Source: Trypanosoma brucei gambiense DAL972 (Eukaryota > Euglenozoa > Kinetoplastea > Trypanosomatida > Trypanosomatidae). Taken from it: 64,000 nucleotides of DNA. The notes beneath the pieces are model-generated. The model saw only the letters and a program-made list of their open reading frames with translations, was not told the origin of the DNA and searched no databases. Shown here piece after piece: positions 63,301-64,000 of the stretch. A program made the position numbers and the translations under genes. The stretch's first letter is position 1. Every line of letters begins with the position of its first letter. The stretch spans positions 755,749 through 819,748 of the forward strand of contig NC_026735.1 in assembly GCF_000210295.1 (NCBI RefSeq), written 5' to 3'.

Positions 63301-63646
63301 TTGTTGCTGTGTTTACGCACTGCCAAGTTTGCACGTGAAGTCGCTTCCGGCCAGACGACTGGCGGGTTGCAGTATTGCGCAATGCATTGCTGCTGGTTTG
63401 TCGTTGGTAGTAGTTAGGGGCCAGCGAGCGGCGAAATCACAAATGCTAGACGCGGAAATACGGAAGCCACTGTACATTGCAAGAAGGTACAAAGCCTTAT
63501 CTGGTCTCACAATGCACGAGTCAGGGGCTGATATATTTTTATCAATGAGTGTACCTGAGGGTGCGAGTTGGTTGCTCCAACAAATGTGTGACGCTGGATA
63601 TGAAGCGGAGGTCAATATGGCTATGCTTTTTGCTGCAGACTGTTGA
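60395..63646 (+). CDS. Hypothetical helical-repeat protein, 1083 aa
   Basis: An ATG-initiated frame of 1083 residues with trypanosome-like codon use. The sequence is Leu/Ala/Cys/Ser-rich with repeated hydrophobic helices (VVLQLSELCASNTALWWYMV, LLSVVAHHCQLATPHRSVLL, LLVLAEPTAYDTIAASTLVA). This suggests a HEAT/ARM solenoid throughout, with one acidic loop (DECDDDDDKEAELLG) near residues 405-420. No signal peptide, catalytic motif or clear membrane span is seen. Cysteine content is high (CCCRVCEEGE, HVAVQQECRLLLD) but not in a zinc-finger pattern. A second ATG at 60473 is possible if the acceptor lies later. I do not recognise the family. It is of similar size and style to the 1081-residue protein at 39384, but I see no sequence identity. 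Confidence 0.8.
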   Translation: MSLSTLLYKAEVRQGLVSRNAGVWLNMCWCTTQEVAEVLSISRLRGDVSESARKTADERFMQLHNGSMNIGDILTEVAVNRGVCGGAPSDSLQLAAALALEPLVTKGRWCEGNGFNDKVRVLDMLLGFLSDEAVMSSGNATHTGRVRVSLCLCLCQIITFESPTPYWNGVLSDCLASIVSDWSGSQYEMIDNDSEHIFKSFRHIVVLQLSELCASNTALWWYMVSTLSRCLVEGSSSFPVGDVRRHFSFSVVLRLMRRRPRVSDTHEGMRPADSFIFGPAFRQLIDGSLQQVVALAGSDRWSHVAVQQECRLLLDISSHLISNAEFAAQLFRCSVDLLVLAEPTAYDTIAASTLVAAVAARVDSALECMSGVLQAFPEVSLRFDAGEVTSKLLNCMAGAAAAARGDECDDDDDKEAELLGMLREDYVVPLGCAGGDTTSTAGAVLELLVEANPQQLSTIVDALCNCCSSAEGLLSLLRSAHWRAWAAALRCCCRVCEEGETSLIDRMPHVEDKLMLPLAQLLHESTESMVSVELIDLLSLCLVRTTQGALGCSFLALLDGVFHHCNSVFGLATGGTGIAARGGGSSQVALLSVSVYAVHRLLSRCGESVTSTLVAACDVQLWLERSLSVLASGGLLAVYCGAYAVKTFLSFAPRTASHYPALAAAAVDSACRHCGIPDASSLFAGLLTCLCDHKEGECALAGELLSVVAHHCQLATPHRSVLLRSTSDYVLRASKLCLEEKSRLQDGVESNTCQQCKVLQLVRCFPLITHFTVSDAPHDEATTRLLSSCFAASSSVLFVLDAIDDDVLADMGSSLIALFHASTGANRSCTTLSTVCTAMSVVGLVNPSFFNDGAVLSAVLTLFKKEVEVAPRKGMDYIGCCLPVALSCVRHPQQLSVIAGGDLTPAAARGVPVASAWLVMFGVWSSISPFADHFTSLYFLAAWHRLLLYAVSVRASDANRLDMLATSAPCCCVYALPSLHVKSLPARRLAGCSIAQCIAAGLSLVVVRGQRAAKSQMLDAEIRKPLYIARRYKALSGLTMHESGADIFLSMSVPEGASWLLQQMCDAGYEAEVNMAMLFAADC

Positions 63647-63943
63647 TGCAATTAATCATCTGCTGTTTGTAACGTTATTATCCACTTACTTATCTCATAT
63701 TCCATCGCAAGAACGATGACTGTTCCCTCATAATGTTTTTTTTAAATCGCTGTTGTCGTCTTATTGTTAAACACTACACATATATACATATCTATATGTA
63801 TGTGTATATGTATGTTTTTTTTTTTTTTTTTGCAAGCTCTCTTTGTCTGCAGGTATCGAAACTTTTTTTTCTTTTTTTCTTTTTTGTCGTCAATCTTTTT
63901 TTGTTTTATTCTTTTCAATGGCCCAAGCGAATCCGACAAAGCG
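63647..63943. promoter_or_regulatory. Intergenic region with tandem splice-acceptor candidates for RPS13
   Basis: Poly-T at 63815-63831 and a pyrimidine stretch end in CTGCAG (AG 63851-63852). A second, longer pyrimidine tract (63862-63915) is followed by AG at 63926-63927 and 63940-63941, just before the ATG at 63944. A short leader is typical of ribosomal protein mRNAs. Confidence 0.55.
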
Positions 63944-64000
63944 ATGGTGCGCATGCATGGTAATGGTCATGGCAAGGCTGCATCGGCCTTGCCGTACCGC
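63944..64000 (+). CDS. RPS13: 40S ribosomal protein uS15 (RPS13), first 19 codons
   Basis: The frame opened by the ATG at 63944 reads MVRMHGNGHGKAASALPYR and runs off the right edge. This matches the very conserved eukaryotic uS15 start, M-G-R-M-H-x-x-G-K-G-x-S-x-S-A-L-P-Y-R. The protein is a primary 18S rRNA binder of the small subunit. An upstream ATG at 63919 is in another frame. Only 57 bases are present, but the motif is distinctive. Confidence 0.88.
   Translation, partial: MVRMHGNGHGKAASALPYR

Overview
The window reads as nuclear DNA of a kinetoplastid of the Trypanosoma brucei group. The genes are intronless and lie head to tail. Nearly every start codon follows a polypyrimidine tract and an AG (trans-splice acceptor pattern), and the spacers are rich in poly-T, TA and TG microsatellites. 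A RIME retroposon is present, and several proteins are kinetoplastid-specific or recognisably trypanosomal (FLAM8, glycosomal sedoheptulose bisphosphatase, flagellar adenylate kinase). From memory of gene order (ADKA, FLAM8, SBPase, SmD2) it corresponds to chromosome 2. The subspecies cannot be told. Two 100-N runs show a draft assembly.

Layout. Positions 1-1254 carry the 5' part of a minus-strand gene that runs off the left edge. From about 4510 everything points right, so 1255-4509 is a divergent strand-switch region where Pol II transcription in both directions probably starts. The plus-strand cluster opens with a small gap-broken gene (4510-5101) and a flagellar adenylate kinase (7019-7801). 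About 10 kb without a convincing gene follows, holding a RIME (10353-10857, minus) with a perfect target-site duplication and a possible older retroelement relic. Then come TDP1 (17772-19433), the giant flagellar-tip protein FLAM8 (19878-28772), SBPase with a C-terminal SKL (31789-32787), SPT6 (33757-38388), an unknown 1081-residue protein (39384-42629), a trypsin-fold protein (43073-43996) and SmD2 (44288-44623). Next is a giant 38-residue-repeat protein (45137-56030, possibly to 56227, interrupted by an assembly gap). It is followed by an ALKBH7-like protein with a probable mitochondrial N-terminus (58704-60062), an unknown 1083-residue protein (60395-63646) and the first 19 codons of ribosomal protein uS15/RPS13 at the right edge.

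Common thread. As usual for trypanosomes, neighbours are unrelated in function (glycosomal carbon metabolism, splicing, transcription elongation, DNA repair, translation). The exception is the cytoskeletal/flagellar theme: the adenylate kinase, FLAM8 and the 38-residue-repeat giant. The last two share one domain of about 80 residues, resembling the conserved domain of FAZ1. It occurs 16 times in FLAM8 and twice in the repeat giant. The most interesting material is the pair of hyper-repetitive giants: 65 complete 38-residue units with a CxxC in the typical unit, local homogenisation into two subfamilies, an internal duplication of the head module, and a possible C-terminal frameshift.
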